A stretch of 64,000 nt of DNA from Citrobacter sp. (GCA_019415335.1 DXKH01000015.1:1-64000); one strand, 5' to 3'; counted from the first letter of the stretch, positions 27,413 through 36,567 are shown. Notes: a model not told the origin generated them from the letters alone. Made by a program: numbers and translations.

Positions 27413-27505
27413 TAGCGTTAACGGATCCCGTGGCAATCAGTACCCGTTTTCTCGTTCGCCATGTAAGATAGCCGCTGGCGAGAGTGCTTACCGAGGACAA
27501 GTATG

Positions 27506-28171
27506 ATGAAAACGGGACCGTTGAACGAAAGTGAACTGGAGTGGCTGGATGATGTGCTGACCAAGTACAACACCGAACATGCCATTCTGGACGTGGCAGA
27601 ACTGGATGGGCTGCTGACGGCTGTACTCAGTTCACCACGTGAAATTGAGCCAGAGCAGTGGCTGGTTGCCGTATGGGGTGGGGCGCAATATGTGCCGCGC
27701 TGGTCCTCTGAAAAAGAGATGACGCGCTTTATGAATCTCGCTTTCCAGCATATGGCGGATACCGCTGACCGGCTGAATGATTTCCCGGAACAGTTTGAGC
27801 CACTGTTTGGTTTGCGAGAAATTGAAGGGCGTGAGATTACCATTGTGGAAGAGTGGTGCTTTGGCTACATGCGCGGCGTTGCGCTTTCCGACTGGTCTGC
27901 GTTACCTGACTCTCTGAAACCCGCCCTGGACGCCATTGCGCTGCACGGTACAGAAGAGAACTTCGAGGTGGTTGAGAAACTGACCCCGGAAGCATTTGAA
28001 GAGAGCGTTGAGGCGATCCGCTTCGCGGCACTGGATCTCCATGCATACTGGATGGCGCACCCGCAGGAGACGCCGGTACAAGTCCCGGTGAAAGCGGAAG
28101 TGAAAGTCGGTCGCAACGATCTGTGTCCGTGCGGAAGCGGCAAAAAATACAAGCAGTGCTGTTTGCACTAA
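27506..28171 (+). CDS. yecA: YecA, UPF0149/SEC-C metal-binding protein
   Basis: 221 aa, nearly identical to E. coli YecA. It has an N-terminal UPF0149 domain ([29 protein letters not shown]) and a C-terminal SEC-C zinc-binding motif [22 protein letters not shown] motifs bind zinc and occur in SecA and ribosome- or SecB-associated proteins. The second of two adjacent ATGs gives the usual N-terminus [11 protein letters not shown]. It marks the right boundary of the leuZ-yecA island. Confidence 0.96.
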   Translation: MKTGPLNESELEWLDDVLTKYNTEHAILDVAELDGLLTAVLSSPREIEPEQWLVAVWGGAQYVPRWSSEKEMTRFMNLAFQHMADTADRLNDFPEQFEPLFGLREIEGREITIVEEWCFGYMRGVALSDWSALPDSLKPALDAIALHGTEENFEVVEKLTPEAFEESVEAIRFAALDLHAYWMAHPQETPVQVPVKAEVKVGRNDLCPCGSGKKYKQCCLH

Positions 28172-28173
28172 CA

Positions 28174-28197
28174 AAAAAGGGGCGTTAGCCCCTTTTT
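28174..28197. terminator. Bidirectional terminator between yecA and tyrP
   Basis: AAAAAGGGGC, loop GTTA, GCCCCTTTTT. It has A and T runs on both sides and lies between two converging genes, so it can serve both. Confidence 0.9.
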
Positions 28198-28198
28198 C

Positions 28199-29410
28199 TT
28201 ATCCCACTTCGGGCAGCAGCCCGGCGGCAATCAGAAATTGTACGCCAATCACCACAATGCCACATGTAAACACCAGCGCTAACGCGGGGCGTCCGCCCAG
28301 TACGCGATAGCCCGCCTGCGGATTCTGTTTACGACTCTGCCATGCCAGCAGTGAAGGGATGATCAGCGCCAGCACTGCCAGCGCGACACCGGCATAGCCC
28401 AGTGCCATCACAAATCCACGTGGATAGAAGAGGGCGAAGGCCAGCGGCGGCAGAAAGGTAATCGCGCCCGTTTGCATCCGGCCAGCGGCCGTATTGCGGC
28501 GCTGAAACAGATCGGCCAGATAATCGAACAGCCCCAGCGCGACGCCGAGGAAAGAGGTCGCCAGCGCTAAGTCAGCAAAAAGATGCACCGCCAGCTCAAC
28601 GTGCGGCGAGGCAACCACTTCCCGCAGCGCCTGCAGCAACCCATTCAGCCCGGCATGATTTGCCAGAAGTCCCATAAACGTCGTGGAGTTGATGCTCCCC
28701 AGCGTCGCCAGTTGCCAGAAGATATAGGCCACTAACGGAATTGCGCTGCCGGTAATAAACACCCAACGCAGTTTACGGATATTGCCTTCCATGTAGCTCA
28801 CGATGCTGGGAACGCTGCCGTGAAAGCCGAAAGAGGTGAAAATGACCGGGATGGCGGAAAGCGCCAGCCCCTGCTCAAGCGGCAGGGTCAGGAGATTGAC
28901 TTTATGAATGTGTGGCATCAACAGCGCGAGCATCACCACCAGGAAGATGATTTTGGCACTGAACAGAAAGCGATTAAACAGATCGACCAGCGACGTGCCC
29001 ACGCAGACGACGCCGCCGGCAACAAAGGTGAACAGCAGGACGCCCGCAGTGGGCGACATCGGTGCTCCGGTCCAGTCGCTAATACTGGAGGCAAGCAATT
29101 CACCCGCACCGCTGATATAGGCCGCGGTCAGCGCGTACATCAGGAACATCATACTGAAGCCGGTTACCCACTGACCGTAGCGTCCCAGGTAGCGTTTTGC
29201 CAGCGTGCCCAGTCCGGTGTCAGCCGGGACATGCTGATACACTTCAAGCAGCAACAGCGCGGTGTAACACATTAATGCCCACAGCCCAATCAATAACGCA
29301 AAAGTGACGCCAAAACCGACCCCGGCAGCAGCCAGTGGCATCGCCAACATCCCTGCGCCAATCGTGGTACCCGCCACGATGAAAACACTTCCCAGAGTTC
29401 TATTCTTCAC
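28199..29410 (-). CDS. tyrP: Tyrosine-specific permease TyrP
   Basis: 403 aa, HAAAP-family amino-acid:proton symporter with about 11 membrane helices. It starts [20 protein letters not shown] and has the typical [20 protein letters not shown] and [19 protein letters not shown]. Length and sequence match E. coli TyrP. Two TyrR boxes lie upstream in the E. coli arrangement, so repression by TyrR with tyrosine and activation with phenylalanine are expected. Confidence 0.96.
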   Translation of the reverse strand: MKNRTLGSVFIVAGTTIGAGMLAMPLAAAGVGFGVTFALLIGLWALMCYTALLLLEVYQHVPADTGLGTLAKRYLGRYGQWVTGFSMMFLMYALTAAYISGAGELLASSISDWTGAPMSPTAGVLLFTFVAGGVVCVGTSLVDLFNRFLFSAKIIFLVVMLALLMPHIHKVNLLTLPLEQGLALSAIPVIFTSFGFHGSVPSIVSYMEGNIRKLRWVFITGSAIPLVAYIFWQLATLGSINSTTFMGLLANHAGLNGLLQALREVVASPHVELAVHLFADLALATSFLGVALGLFDYLADLFQRRNTAAGRMQTGAITFLPPLAFALFYPRGFVMALGYAGVALAVLALIIPSLLAWQSRKQNPQAGYRVLGGRPALALVFTCGIVVIGVQFLIAAGLLPEVG

Positions 29411-29478
29411 GCTTTACACTGTCCCAGAGATAAACAACGGTTAGATCTGCGGCGCAGGGTAAGGCAAAACGTTATTTT

Positions 29479-29496
29479 CGTCAAATGACCGTTACA
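29479..29496. promoter_or_regulatory. Weak TyrR box of tyrP
   Basis: CGTCAA, 6 bp, GTTACA: three mismatches to TGTAAA-N6-TTTACA. It is centred 23 bp from the strong box on the tyrP-proximal side, as in E. coli. Confidence 0.65.
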
Positions 29497-29501
29497 TCGA
29501 C

Positions 29502-29519
29502 TGTATAAGAATATTTACA
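29502..29519. promoter_or_regulatory. Strong TyrR box of tyrP
   Basis: TGTATA, 6 bp, TTTACA: one mismatch to the TyrR consensus, about 92 bp upstream of the tyrP start. Confidence 0.8.
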
Positions 29520-29602
29520 CCACTGAATGAGCACAATCTGCGTTAGCGCAAAGCAGCGGATTCCATATCGCCGTAGGCTACGCACTTTATTGAGGAGGAA
29601 AA

Positions 29603-29842
29603 ATGGATTCTGTTCACGGTCACGAAGTATTGAATATGATGATTGAATCAGGCGAACACTATTCTACCGCAAGTCTGGAAACTGCGATTAAGACACGGTT
29701 TGGCGAAGACGCGCGGTTTCACACCTGTTCCGCGTCGGACATGACGGCGGGAGAACTGGTGGCGTTTCTGGCGGCGAAAGGGAAGTTTATTGCTCAGGAT
29801 GACGGTTTCTCTACACACGAAAGCAAGATCTGCCGTCATTAA
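29603..29842 (+). CDS. yecH: YecH family metal-binding protein
   Basis: 79 aa matching E. coli YecH: MDSVHGHEVLNMMIESGE, RFGEDARFHTCSASDMTAGE and a C-terminal ESKICRH. The His/Cys content and FHTCSASDMTA belong to the YecH/DUF2492 family of putative metal-binding proteins. A strong GAGGAGG ribosome site lies before the ATG. It sits between tyrP and ftnA as in E. coli. Confidence 0.94.
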   Translation: MDSVHGHEVLNMMIESGEHYSTASLETAIKTRFGEDARFHTCSASDMTAGELVAFLAAKGKFIAQDDGFSTHESKICRH

Positions 29843-29844
29843 GA

Positions 29845-29873
29845 AAACGGTGAGGACGTTCCTCACCGTTTTA
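29845..29873. terminator. Terminator between yecH and ftnA
   Basis: AAAACGGTGAGG and CCTCACCGTTTT form a 12-bp stem between two converging genes; usable from both sides. Confidence 0.85.
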
Positions 29874-29876
29874 TGA

Positions 29877-30374
29877 TTAATTTGCGGTATCGAGCGTCGA
29901 CAGTTCTTTATCGATAAAATACAAACCTTCGCCGCTTTTCCCTGCCAGCGTTAATTTATCAATCACCGATTTAAACAATTTCTCTTCTTCATGCTGTTCG
30001 GCAACATACCATTGCAGGAAATTAAAGGTCGGATAATCCTGACTGGTCATTGCGGCATGTGCCAGTTCGTTAATTTTCTGGGTGATCAACTGTTCGTGTT
30101 CGTAGGTCACTCGGAATAATTCGTCCAGTGACGCATATTCAGCAAAAGGCGATGGAACGGTATTAATGCGTGGCAGGCTGCCGGTATCGGTCAGATAGTC
30201 GAACAGGCGCTGCATATGGGTCATCTCTTCCTGCGCATGGCGGCGCAGGAACGCAGCGGCACCTTCAAAGCTGTGGTAGCTGCACCAGGCACTCATCTGC
30301 TGATAGAGCAGGGAGGAATATAATTCCAGGTTCATTTGCTCATTCAGTTTGTCGATCATTTCTGTTTTCAGCAT
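29877..30374 (-). CDS. ftnA: Non-heme ferritin FtnA
   Basis: 165 aa, ferritin-like four-helix bundle nearly identical to E. coli FtnA. Iron ligands are visible in [16 protein letters not shown] (Glu17 region), [15 protein letters not shown] and [12 protein letters not shown]. It stores iron in a 24-mer in the cytoplasm. The start is [12 protein letters not shown]; a further in-frame ATG 15 nt upstream is not needed. In E. coli it is induced under iron-rich conditions through Fur, which relieves H-NS silencing. Confidence 0.97.
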   Translation of the reverse strand: MLKTEMIDKLNEQMNLELYSSLLYQQMSAWCSYHSFEGAAAFLRRHAQEEMTHMQRLFDYLTDTGSLPRINTVPSPFAEYASLDELFRVTYEHEQLITQKINELAHAAMTSQDYPTFNFLQWYVAEQHEEEKLFKSVIDKLTLAGKSGEGLYFIDKELSTLDTAN

Positions 30375-30556
30375 GATTTCGCTCCACAAAATTTATAAAT
30401 ATGTTGATGTGGCGTCACTATAATTTGTTATTTAAATATTTGCAAAAGGTAAAATAATAAATTTAATTATTAAAAATACGAATGGGAATAAAACGCATTT
30501 GCGCTATAAAATAATCAGTGTTTGATAAAACAGGCCAGCCAATACTGGCCCATAAT

Positions 30557-30892
30557 TTAATAATAATGAGGTGCCGCTTGCGAAATAGCGACGCCCTGGC
30601 ACTGCCAGGAGAGGGTGATTTTTGTGTTCATACACAGGGAGCCTGCATAAACGCTACAGGTGCTGACGGGTTGACCGAATGACAGGGCGCTGGCATAGCC
30701 TAATTGCTGACATGCGCGCGTGGCGGTACCCTGGGCGATATAGTTGTCGGTATGGGCGTTTTGCAGCATCGCCTGATCGTAACTCAACCGCACGACGCCG
30801 GTCGTTGCGCTGACATCACTCACCTGCGCCTGTCTGTTGATCGAGCATCCCGTCAGGAGTATCAGTGAAAGGGCAATAAAAAGAGTCTTCAT
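30557..30892 (-). CDS. yecR: YecR-like lipoprotein of the flagellar regulon
   Basis: 111 aa with a lipoprotein signal MKTLFIALSLILLTGCS (lipobox LTGC, Cys16). The mature part has cysteines in TRACQQLG, STCSVYAG, LCMN and WQCQG. It matches E. coli YecR, a small lipoprotein under FlhDC control with no defined role. Its place next to ftnA matches E. coli. A GCCGATGT word occurs upstream on its strand, but the sigma-28 -35 is not convincing. Confidence 0.9.
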   Translation of the reverse strand: MKTLFIALSLILLTGCSINRQAQVSDVSATTGVVRLSYDQAMLQNAHTDNYIAQGTATRACQQLGYASALSFGQPVSTCSVYAGSLCMNTKITLSWQCQGVAISQAAPHYY

Positions 30893-31152
30893 GGTATCGC
30901 TCTGAGTGTACGGTGATACGCTATCCTAATTCACACATCGGCGCTTCAATGGCCTGAATAACTTATAGATCAGCAATGACTAATTCTCACGACGAGAGGT
31001 GTTTTGCGGTCAACGGGCGAAAATGTGAGACCATTCCTCATTTTTAAAACCATCTTTCATAAAATTTGAAAGTGCATTTGCTACGTAGTACTGTGCGGTA
31101 TCGTGATTGACTCAAGGCGGGATTGCCCGCATCGCATTCAGGAGAAGACAGA

Positions 31153-31791
31153 ATGAAAATTGCACTGATGATGGAAAATAGCCAGGCGGGCAAAAACGCC
31201 ATCATTCACCGTGAACTCAAAGCGGTTGCGGATGAAAAGGGTTTTCCGGTATTCAACGTCGGGATGAGTGACGAGAATGACCACCACCTGACCTACATCC
31301 ACCTTGGCATCATGGCGAGCATTCTGCTGAATTCAAAAGCGGTTGATTTCGTCGTGACCGGCTGTGGTACAGGCCAGGGCGCATTGATGTCGCTGAATAT
31401 TCATCCGGGCGTGGTGTGCGGCTACTGCATCGATCCGGCGGATGCCTTCCTGTTCGCGCAGATTAACAACGGTAATGCGCTGTCTCTGCCGTTTGCGAAA
31501 GGATTTGGCTGGGGAGCGGAACTGAACGTGCGCTTTATCTTCGAGAAAGCCTTTACGGGGCGTAATGGCGAAGGCTATCCGCCAGAGCGTAAAGAACCGC
31601 AGGTGCGTAACGCCGGGATCCTTAACCAGGTCAAAGCGGCAGTCGTTAAAGACAACTATCTTGATACGCTGCGTGCAATCGATCCGGAACTGGTGAAGAC
31701 GGCGGTTTCTGGTCAGCGTTTCCAGCAATGCTTCTTTGAAAATGGCCACAGCAAAGAGATTGAAGCGTTCGTTCGCGAAATCCTTGGCTAA
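31153..31791 (+). CDS. RpiB/LacA/LacB-family sugar-phosphate isomerase
   Basis: 212 aa. The RpiB/LacAB core is visible: MKIALMMENSQAGKNAI, VDFVVTGCGTGQGALMSLN (the CGTGxG phosphate-binding loop) and an active-site region with Cys in GVVCGYCIDPADA. It is longer than RpiB (about 150) through a C-terminal extension (about 150-212). The family isomerises ribose-, allose- or galactose-6-phosphates. No sugar transporter or kinase gene is adjacent, so the substrate is unknown. AGGAGA precedes the ATG. E. coli K-12 has no gene at this position. Confidence 0.85.
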   Translation: MKIALMMENSQAGKNAIIHRELKAVADEKGFPVFNVGMSDENDHHLTYIHLGIMASILLNSKAVDFVVTGCGTGQGALMSLNIHPGVVCGYCIDPADAFLFAQINNGNALSLPFAKGFGWGAELNVRFIFEKAFTGRNGEGYPPERKEPQVRNAGILNQVKAAVVKDNYLDTLRAIDPELVKTAVSGQRFQQCFFENGHSKEIEAFVREILG

Positions 31792-31838
31792 TTTTTGCTG
31801 AAAAGCCGGAGTGCATAATGCGCGTCCGGCTTCCCACC

Positions 31839-33275
31839 TCACTTCCTTGCAGACACTGCGCTACCCGCTTCTTTCGTCAGTCGTAACGTATCTACCATGC
31901 CAATCAGACAGATAAGCGCGATAGCCACAAATGCCAGCCGAAAGCTGATGCCAGGAATTGCGCTTATTCCCAGCCACTCACTCACGTTCGCGCCAACGCG
32001 AATGCCGATCGCCCCGAGTGAAATCCCCAGTCCAACGGCCAACTGTGTCGCGGTGCTAAACAAGGTATTGGCGTAACTCATCTGGGCAGAGGGGACATCC
32101 GCGAAAGCCAGCGTGCTGATGCCGGTAAACTGAATCGAACGGAACACGCCGCCGAGGTACAGCACCAGCAAAATAAGCCAGACAGGCGTGTTGGGGGTGA
32201 TCAGCGCGCAGGCGAGCAGCGCCAGCACATTGAACGCCCCGTTAATCAATAGCAGCTTTTTAAAGCCGAGCCAGCGGATGAGCGGCGTAGTCGCGGGCTT
32301 AATGGTCAGATTGCCGACAAACACAGCCAGCACCAGCGAACCGGCCTGAAAGGCATTCATGCCAAACCCAACCTGAAACATAAGCGGCAGGAGAAAAGGC
32401 ACGGCACTGATAGACGCGCGAAACAGCGAGCCGCCGTACATCGTGACGCGAAACGTTGACACCTGCATGGCGTCAAGGCGAATCATCGGCCAGGCGGCTC
32501 GTCGGAAATGGCGCAGAGAAAAGGCGAATGTTCCCACGCCAAGCATCAGCAGAGCTATCGTCAATCCGCTTTCGGGATGTTGTGCGCCCAGCAATTCCAT
32601 TGCATAGACCAGACTGACCATCGCAATGGCAGTGGCGAGGAAACCGGGAAGATCAAAAGGACGCCGATCGTCATCGCGGATATTGGGAATAAACTTCAGC
32701 GCCAGTGCGATCGCCAGCAGACCCAGCGGCACATTAATAAAGAAGATCCAGCGCCAGTTGGCGTAGCTGGTAATAAAGCCGCCTAGCGGTGGGCCAATAA
32801 TGGGGGCGACCAGAGCGGGCCAGGTTAAGGTGGCGATCGCCGTAATCAACTGATGCTTTGGCGTGGTGCGCAGGACCGCTAAGCGACCCACCGGAACCAT
32901 CAATGCGCCCCCCACGCCCTGCAGGATACGCATCGCCAGGAAACTCTCCAGCGTTGTGGAAAAACCGCACAGCATAGAGGCGAGGGTGAAAATGGCAAGA
33001 GCAAGCGTAAAGATTTTGCGCGCGCCAAAACGGTCAGCTATCCAGCCGCTGGCCGGGATGAGTACTGCCAGGGTAATCAGGTAGGCGCTGATCCCTATGT
33101 TCAAATCAACCGCCTGAACACCGAAACTTTTGGCCATATCGGGCAGGGCGGTCGCGATGACTGTACCGTCAATGAACTCCATGAAAAACGCCCCGGCGAC
33201 GAGCAGAGCGGCAGGAGAGATACCCCGTTTGCTTTCTATGATCCGATCTTCTTGCATGTTGAACTTGCCATTCAA
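31839..33275 (-). CDS. MFS drug:proton antiporter, DHA2 (EmrB/QacA) family
   Basis: 478 aa with about 14 predicted membrane helices. Motif A-like GWIADRFGARKIF and the antiporter motif C region APIIGPPLGGFI are present, and DGTVIATALPDMA is typical of the EmrB/QacA branch. It probably exports a toxic compound or metabolite. No EmrA-type adaptor or TetR-type regulator lies nearby. The start MNGKFNMQ may be replaced by MQEDRIIE at 33257. Not in E. coli K-12 at this site. Confidence 0.9.
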   Translation of the reverse strand: MNGKFNMQEDRIIESKRGISPAALLVAGAFFMEFIDGTVIATALPDMAKSFGVQAVDLNIGISAYLITLAVLIPASGWIADRFGARKIFTLALAIFTLASMLCGFSTTLESFLAMRILQGVGGALMVPVGRLAVLRTTPKHQLITAIATLTWPALVAPIIGPPLGGFITSYANWRWIFFINVPLGLLAIALALKFIPNIRDDDRRPFDLPGFLATAIAMVSLVYAMELLGAQHPESGLTIALLMLGVGTFAFSLRHFRRAAWPMIRLDAMQVSTFRVTMYGGSLFRASISAVPFLLPLMFQVGFGMNAFQAGSLVLAVFVGNLTIKPATTPLIRWLGFKKLLLINGAFNVLALLACALITPNTPVWLILLVLYLGGVFRSIQFTGISTLAFADVPSAQMSYANTLFSTATQLAVGLGISLGAIGIRVGANVSEWLGISAIPGISFRLAFVAIALICLIGMVDTLRLTKEAGSAVSARK

Positions 33276-33372
33276 AAAAAATTATAAAAAATTACCGAAA
33301 CTGATAATGCTGTAGAGGATTGATTTATCAGCTAAACAGGCATAAATGCAAAGAATATGTTAATTATTAAAC

Positions 33373-33388
33373 GTGATATTCATCACAA
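33373..33388. promoter_or_regulatory. CRP-like site upstream of azuC, distal
   Basis: CGTGA, 6 bp, TCACA: one mismatch to TGTGA-N6-TCACA. Centred 30 bp before a second CRP-like site. Confidence 0.55.
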
Positions 33389-33402
33389 AATGATTGATTT
33401 TT

Positions 33403-33418
33403 GTGATGAATGTCATAT
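33403..33418. promoter_or_regulatory. CRP-like site upstream of azuC, proximal
   Basis: TGTGA, 6 bp, TCATA: one mismatch to the consensus, 53 bp before the azuC ATG. E. coli azuC is CRP-responsive. Confidence 0.55.
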
Positions 33419-33470
33419 TATATGCACATAGGCGATAACACCTGCATAACAACATAGTTGGAGTCATGCC

Positions 33471-33554
33471 ATGAAACTGCGCAAAATCCTGAAAAGCATG
33501 TTTGAAAATTATTGCAAAACATTCAAAGACGTACCGCCTGGCGCTATGTTCTGA
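33471..33554 (+). CDS. azuC: Small membrane-associated protein AzuC (AzuCR dual-function RNA)
   Basis: 27 aa, [20 protein letters not shown] then VPPGAMF, differing from E. coli AzuC (28 aa as I recall) at few positions. It is an amphipathic basic small protein; in E. coli the transcript AzuCR also acts as a base-pairing sRNA, and AzuC binds glycerol-3-phosphate dehydrogenase GlpD. The position upstream of yecJ and ftnB matches E. coli. A terminator begins 4 bp after the stop, giving a transcript of about 130-160 nt. Confidence 0.92.
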   Translation: MKLRKILKSMFENYCKTFKDVPPGAMF

Positions 33555-33558
33555 TTAA

Positions 33559-33588
33559 AAAAACCTGCTTCGGCAGGTTTTTTTATGC
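33559..33588 (+). terminator. Rho-independent terminator of azuC
   Basis: AAACCTGC, loop TTCG, GCAGGTTT followed by T residues, just after the azuC stop; also the 3' end of the AzuCR RNA. Confidence 0.9.
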
Positions 33589-33676
33589 CAGTCATTTGCG
33601 ATTGCAGGTCTGGCTATCGTTTCGGCCTCTGAATCGGTACTATGTCGGGCTTTCAACACTATCAGGAACGCCCACT

Positions 33677-33928
33677 ATGTCCCAACCGCTGAATGCCGAT
33701 CAGGAACTGGTCTCTGACGTTGTCGCCTGCCAGCTCGTCATCAAACAAATTCTCGATGTTCTTGACGTGATTGCTCCCGTCGAAGTTCGCGAGAAAATGA
33801 CCAGCCAACTGAAAAACATTGATTTTTCAACGCATCCTGCTGCTGCCGACCCCGTCACGCGGCGGGCTATCCAGAAAGCGATCGCACTGATTGAACTGAA
33901 ATTCACGCCGCAGGGCGAAGCTCACTAA
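33677..33928 (+). CDS. yecJ: YecJ, DUF2766 protein
   Basis: 83 aa, almost identical to E. coli Yec[41 protein letters not shown]. Small cytoplasmic protein of unknown function. The ATG at 33677 gives the exact E. coli N-terminus. Confidence 0.93.
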   Translation: MSQPLNADQELVSDVVACQLVIKQILDVLDVIAPVEVREKMTSQLKNIDFSTHPAAADPVTRRAIQKAIALIELKFTPQGEAH

Positions 33929-34013
33929 AATAAACCGTTGTTTTATATTTTAGAAATACTTTTTGCGATACCTCCCCAAAGTGGGAGGCATCGGGCTGAA
34001 AGGGCTTTGCGAA

Positions 34014-34045
34014 TTGGCCTGCAGGGGGAGTGAAATGCAGGCCAA
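34014..34045. terminator. Inverted repeat after ftnB, probable terminator
   Basis: TTGGCCTGCA and TGCAGGCCAA form a perfect 10-bp stem, 13 bp beyond the ftnB stop. There is no good T-run in the ftnB direction, so termination is likely but not certain. Confidence 0.55.
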
Positions 34046-34057
34046 TGACGTGGTCAA

Positions 34058-34561
34058 TTAATGCTGTTGGTAATTGACGACATTGAGCACGTGTTGATCG
34101 GTCTGTGCCGGGCACAGTCCTGCGCGTTTGGCGCTACGCACTTCATCAAGAATCGTTTGTAACAACAGCCCATCTTGCTGTTGTTCTTTTTCCAGATCGT
34201 GGAGAAAATCGAGGGTTGGCGCATCGTTCAGGGCTTCGGCTTCGTCGGTCAGCTGCGAAAGCGTGCTGGCGCGCTGTTCATAATCCTCCATCGTTTTCTG
34301 AAACAGTTCTTCCAGAGAATGTAGCTCTTCACCTGGTACGTCGATGGCCTTAACAACCGGATTCGCCCCGGCATTTTTCATGAAGTTAAACACGCGCATC
34401 ATTTGGGTGACGTTACTCTGAGCCTGAGTACGTAAGAAAGTCGCAGTACCCATCAGACGGTGTTCAGAACACCACTCACTCAGATGGAGGTAGAGATTGG
34501 AAGCATAAAACTCAAGATTCATTTGATTATTGAGTTTGTGTACCATTCCAACTGCAGCCAT
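34058..34561 (-). CDS. ftnB: Ferritin-like protein FtnB
   Basis: 167 aa matching E. coli Ftn[61 protein letters not shown]. Compared with FtnA several ferroxidase ligands are changed: the AQEEMTHM segment reads AQSNVTQM. It is thus an atypical ferritin; in Salmonella FtnB supports repair of Fe-S clusters and virulence. Single-gene unit with an inverted repeat downstream. Confidence 0.95.
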   Translation of the reverse strand: MAAVGMVHKLNNQMNLEFYASNLYLHLSEWCSEHRLMGTATFLRTQAQSNVTQMMRVFNFMKNAGANPVVKAIDVPGEELHSLEELFQKTMEDYEQRASTLSQLTDEAEALNDAPTLDFLHDLEKEQQQDGLLLQTILDEVRSAKRAGLCPAQTDQHVLNVVNYQQH

Positions 34562-35559
34562 ATCAATATCCTTATTTCCTGATAGAAGGGATGTGCAAAG
34601 CCAACTTGCACAACTTACCGTTAGCAGAATAAATCCATTCTGCCAGTCTATTATGTGATCGAGGAGTCAATTCCATCGTGAATCAAAATAAGCATACCTC
34701 TATAAATGGAATAAGAAAATCCTTAAACGGAATTGTTTATGATTTTTTACATATTACTGAAGGTAATAGAGCAAGCTGCATTTAGTAAACATAATGTGAA
34801 ATTATATATCTTATTGATTTTATTGGTTCGTGAATGATTTGTTTTGTTGGGTGATGCCGTTTTAAATCACAATGGTGAATGATTTAGCATGGTAATATCA
34901 GAATATTGATAATCTCTACTGTCCCTACCGCAATAATAATCCTGTGAAACCGTTTTGGCCGAAATAACCCCGACTTGTTTCTTGCGGAAAATCAGGGCTG
35001 CGACATCCTGATTAATTATAACCGAATGATTAATTCGTCATTTTCTGTGTTATCAGGCTGTAATAAATGAGGGAAGGTGAATGAAAAGCGTGGCAGCCAT
35101 GCTGGCATAGGGTTTCGAAGGCGCGAAGTCTCGCGCTGTGGTGAGCTACCATGATGTCCGTTCGCTCAGTGGCTTTTCCGTTTATTCGCAGACGACAAAC
35201 CGGTTCAGGTTCACGCTGGACCTATCTATTATCCGTAGTCATCCGTTGGTTCCCGAATGCTGGTGTGTTCGGGAACAAGGATTTGTGAGCTGACCTTATG
35301 GATTAATGTGCTACGCCATTTTTCATTTGTCGGACAATTACCCCATTTCTTATGTCATTTTCCGCTGAATTTATGTACGCAATTACTGTAATTCTGCGGT
35401 GTGATGCCGCTCTCCTATGGAGAATCAATTTCCCGCTACAACTATTCCAGTACTGGCATTTATCTTAAGTAAATTTGGTAATGCCTTGTTTTTCGTCTGA
35501 ATTACAAAAATCCGTTAAATATTACCCTACATAAAATGACGCTAAAGCTGGAGTTAACC
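34562..35559. other. Long intergenic region between ftnB and araF
   Basis: About 1 kb. The first 500 bp are AT-rich and hold only a doubtful 35-codon GTG ORF (34678-34785). A less AT-rich, structured stretch at about 35085-35290 is described separately. The araF promoter should lie within about 35380-35540. TGTGATGCCGCTCTCC (35400-35415) resembles half a CRP site, and TATGGA and GCTA words near 35416-35440 resemble AraC half-sites with non-canonical spacing. CRP and AraC control is known in E. coli; the exact sites here are uncertain. Confidence 0.45.
35085..35290 (+). ncRNA. Candidate structured RNA or element upstream of araF
   Basis: This ~200-bp stretch is much less AT-rich than its flanks and has no ORF. 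It contains GGCGCGA/TCGCGCT (about 35121-35138) and a perfect 9-bp stem GTTCCCGAA/TTCGGGAAC (35249-35276). No T-run follows. It could be an untranslated RNA, a remnant, or a promoter-proximal structure. Confidence 0.25.
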
Positions 35560-36549
35560 ATGCACAAATTCACTAAAGCGCTGGCAGCCATCGGTCTGGC
35601 CGCCGTTATGTCACAATCCGCTATGGCAGAATCGATGAAGCTGGGTTTTCTGGTGAAACAACCGGAAGAACCCTGGTTCCAGACAGAGTGGAAATTTGCT
35701 GATAAAGCCGGGAAAGATCTGGGCTTTGAAGTGATTAAAATTGCGGTGCCGGATGGTGAGAAGACCCTGAATGCGATCGACAGCCTGGCGGCAAGCGGGG
35801 CGAAGGGGTTTGTTATTTGTACCCCGGACCCAAAACTGGGTTCCGCCATTGTCGCTAAGGCGCGCGGTTACGACATGAAAGTGATCGCCGTGGACGATCA
35901 GTTCGTCAACGCCAAAGGTAAACCGATGGATACCGTACCGCTGGTGATGATGGCGGCGACCAAAATCGGTGAACGTCAGGGCCAGGAACTGTATAAAGAG
36001 ATGCAGAAGCGGGGCTGGGACGTCAAAGAGAGCGCGGTGATGGCGATTACCGCCAACGAACTGGATACCGCACGTCGTCGTACTTCCGGTTCCATGGAAG
36101 CGCTGAAAGCCGCGGGTTTCCCGGAAAAACAGATCTACCAGGTCCCAACCAAATCTAACGATATTCCCGGCGCATTCGATGCCGCTAACTCCATGCTGGT
36201 TCAGCATCCTGAAGTGAAACACTGGCTGATTGTCGGTATGAACGATAACACCGTGCTGGGCGGCGTGCGCGCCACCGAAGGCCAGGGTTTTAAAGCGGCG
36301 GACGTGATCGGCGTGGGTATCAACGGCGTTGATGCGGTGAGCGAACTGTCAAAAGCGCAGGCGACCGGTTTCTTCGGCTCACTGCTGCCTAGCCCGGACG
36401 TTCACGGCTATAAATCCAGTGAAATGCTCTACAACTGGGTGACCAAAGGCGCTGAACCACCGGCATTCACCGAAGTGACTGATGTGGTGCTGATCACCCG
36501 TGACAACTTCAAAGAAGAGCTGGCGAAAAAAGGGTTAGGCGGTAAGTAA
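35560..36549 (+). CDS. araF: L-arabinose periplasmic binding protein AraF
   Basis: 329 aa, nearly identical to E. coli AraF. Signal peptide MHKFTKALAAIGLAAVMSQS ending AMA-ES (residues 1-23), then a type I periplasmic binding protein fold (LGFLVKQPEEPWFQTEWKFA, DDQFVNAKGKPMDTVP, GMNDNTVLGGVRATEGQGF). It captures L-arabinose for the AraGH importer. The start at 35560 follows a CTGGAG ribosome site. First gene of araFGH. Confidence 0.97.
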   Translation: MHKFTKALAAIGLAAVMSQSAMAESMKLGFLVKQPEEPWFQTEWKFADKAGKDLGFEVIKIAVPDGEKTLNAIDSLAASGAKGFVICTPDPKLGSAIVAKARGYDMKVIAVDDQFVNAKGKPMDTVPLVMMAATKIGERQGQELYKEMQKRGWDVKESAVMAITANELDTARRRTSGSMEALKAAGFPEKQIYQVPTKSNDIPGAFDAANSMLVQHPEVKHWLIVGMNDNTVLGGVRATEGQGFKAADVIGVGINGVDAVSELSKAQATGFFGSLLPSPDVHGYKSSEMLYNWVTKGAEPPAFTEVTDVVLITRDNFKEELAKKGLGGK

Positions 36550-36567
36550 GACGACAGCAAGTGAAGG

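Noticed and set aside
30893..30960. Sigma-28 promoter for yecR (GCCGATGT on the minus strand)
   Set aside because: A plausible -10, but no TAAA-type -35 at the required distance.
34678..34785. 35-codon GTG ORF in the ftnB-araF gap
   Set aside because: GAGGAG is present but 11 nt away, and the peptide is AT-driven without any recognisable feature; kept only as a note.
35400..35440. Exact AraC and CRP operator positions for araF
   Set aside because: Only half-site matches with wrong spacing were visible, so no separate regulatory feature is claimed.
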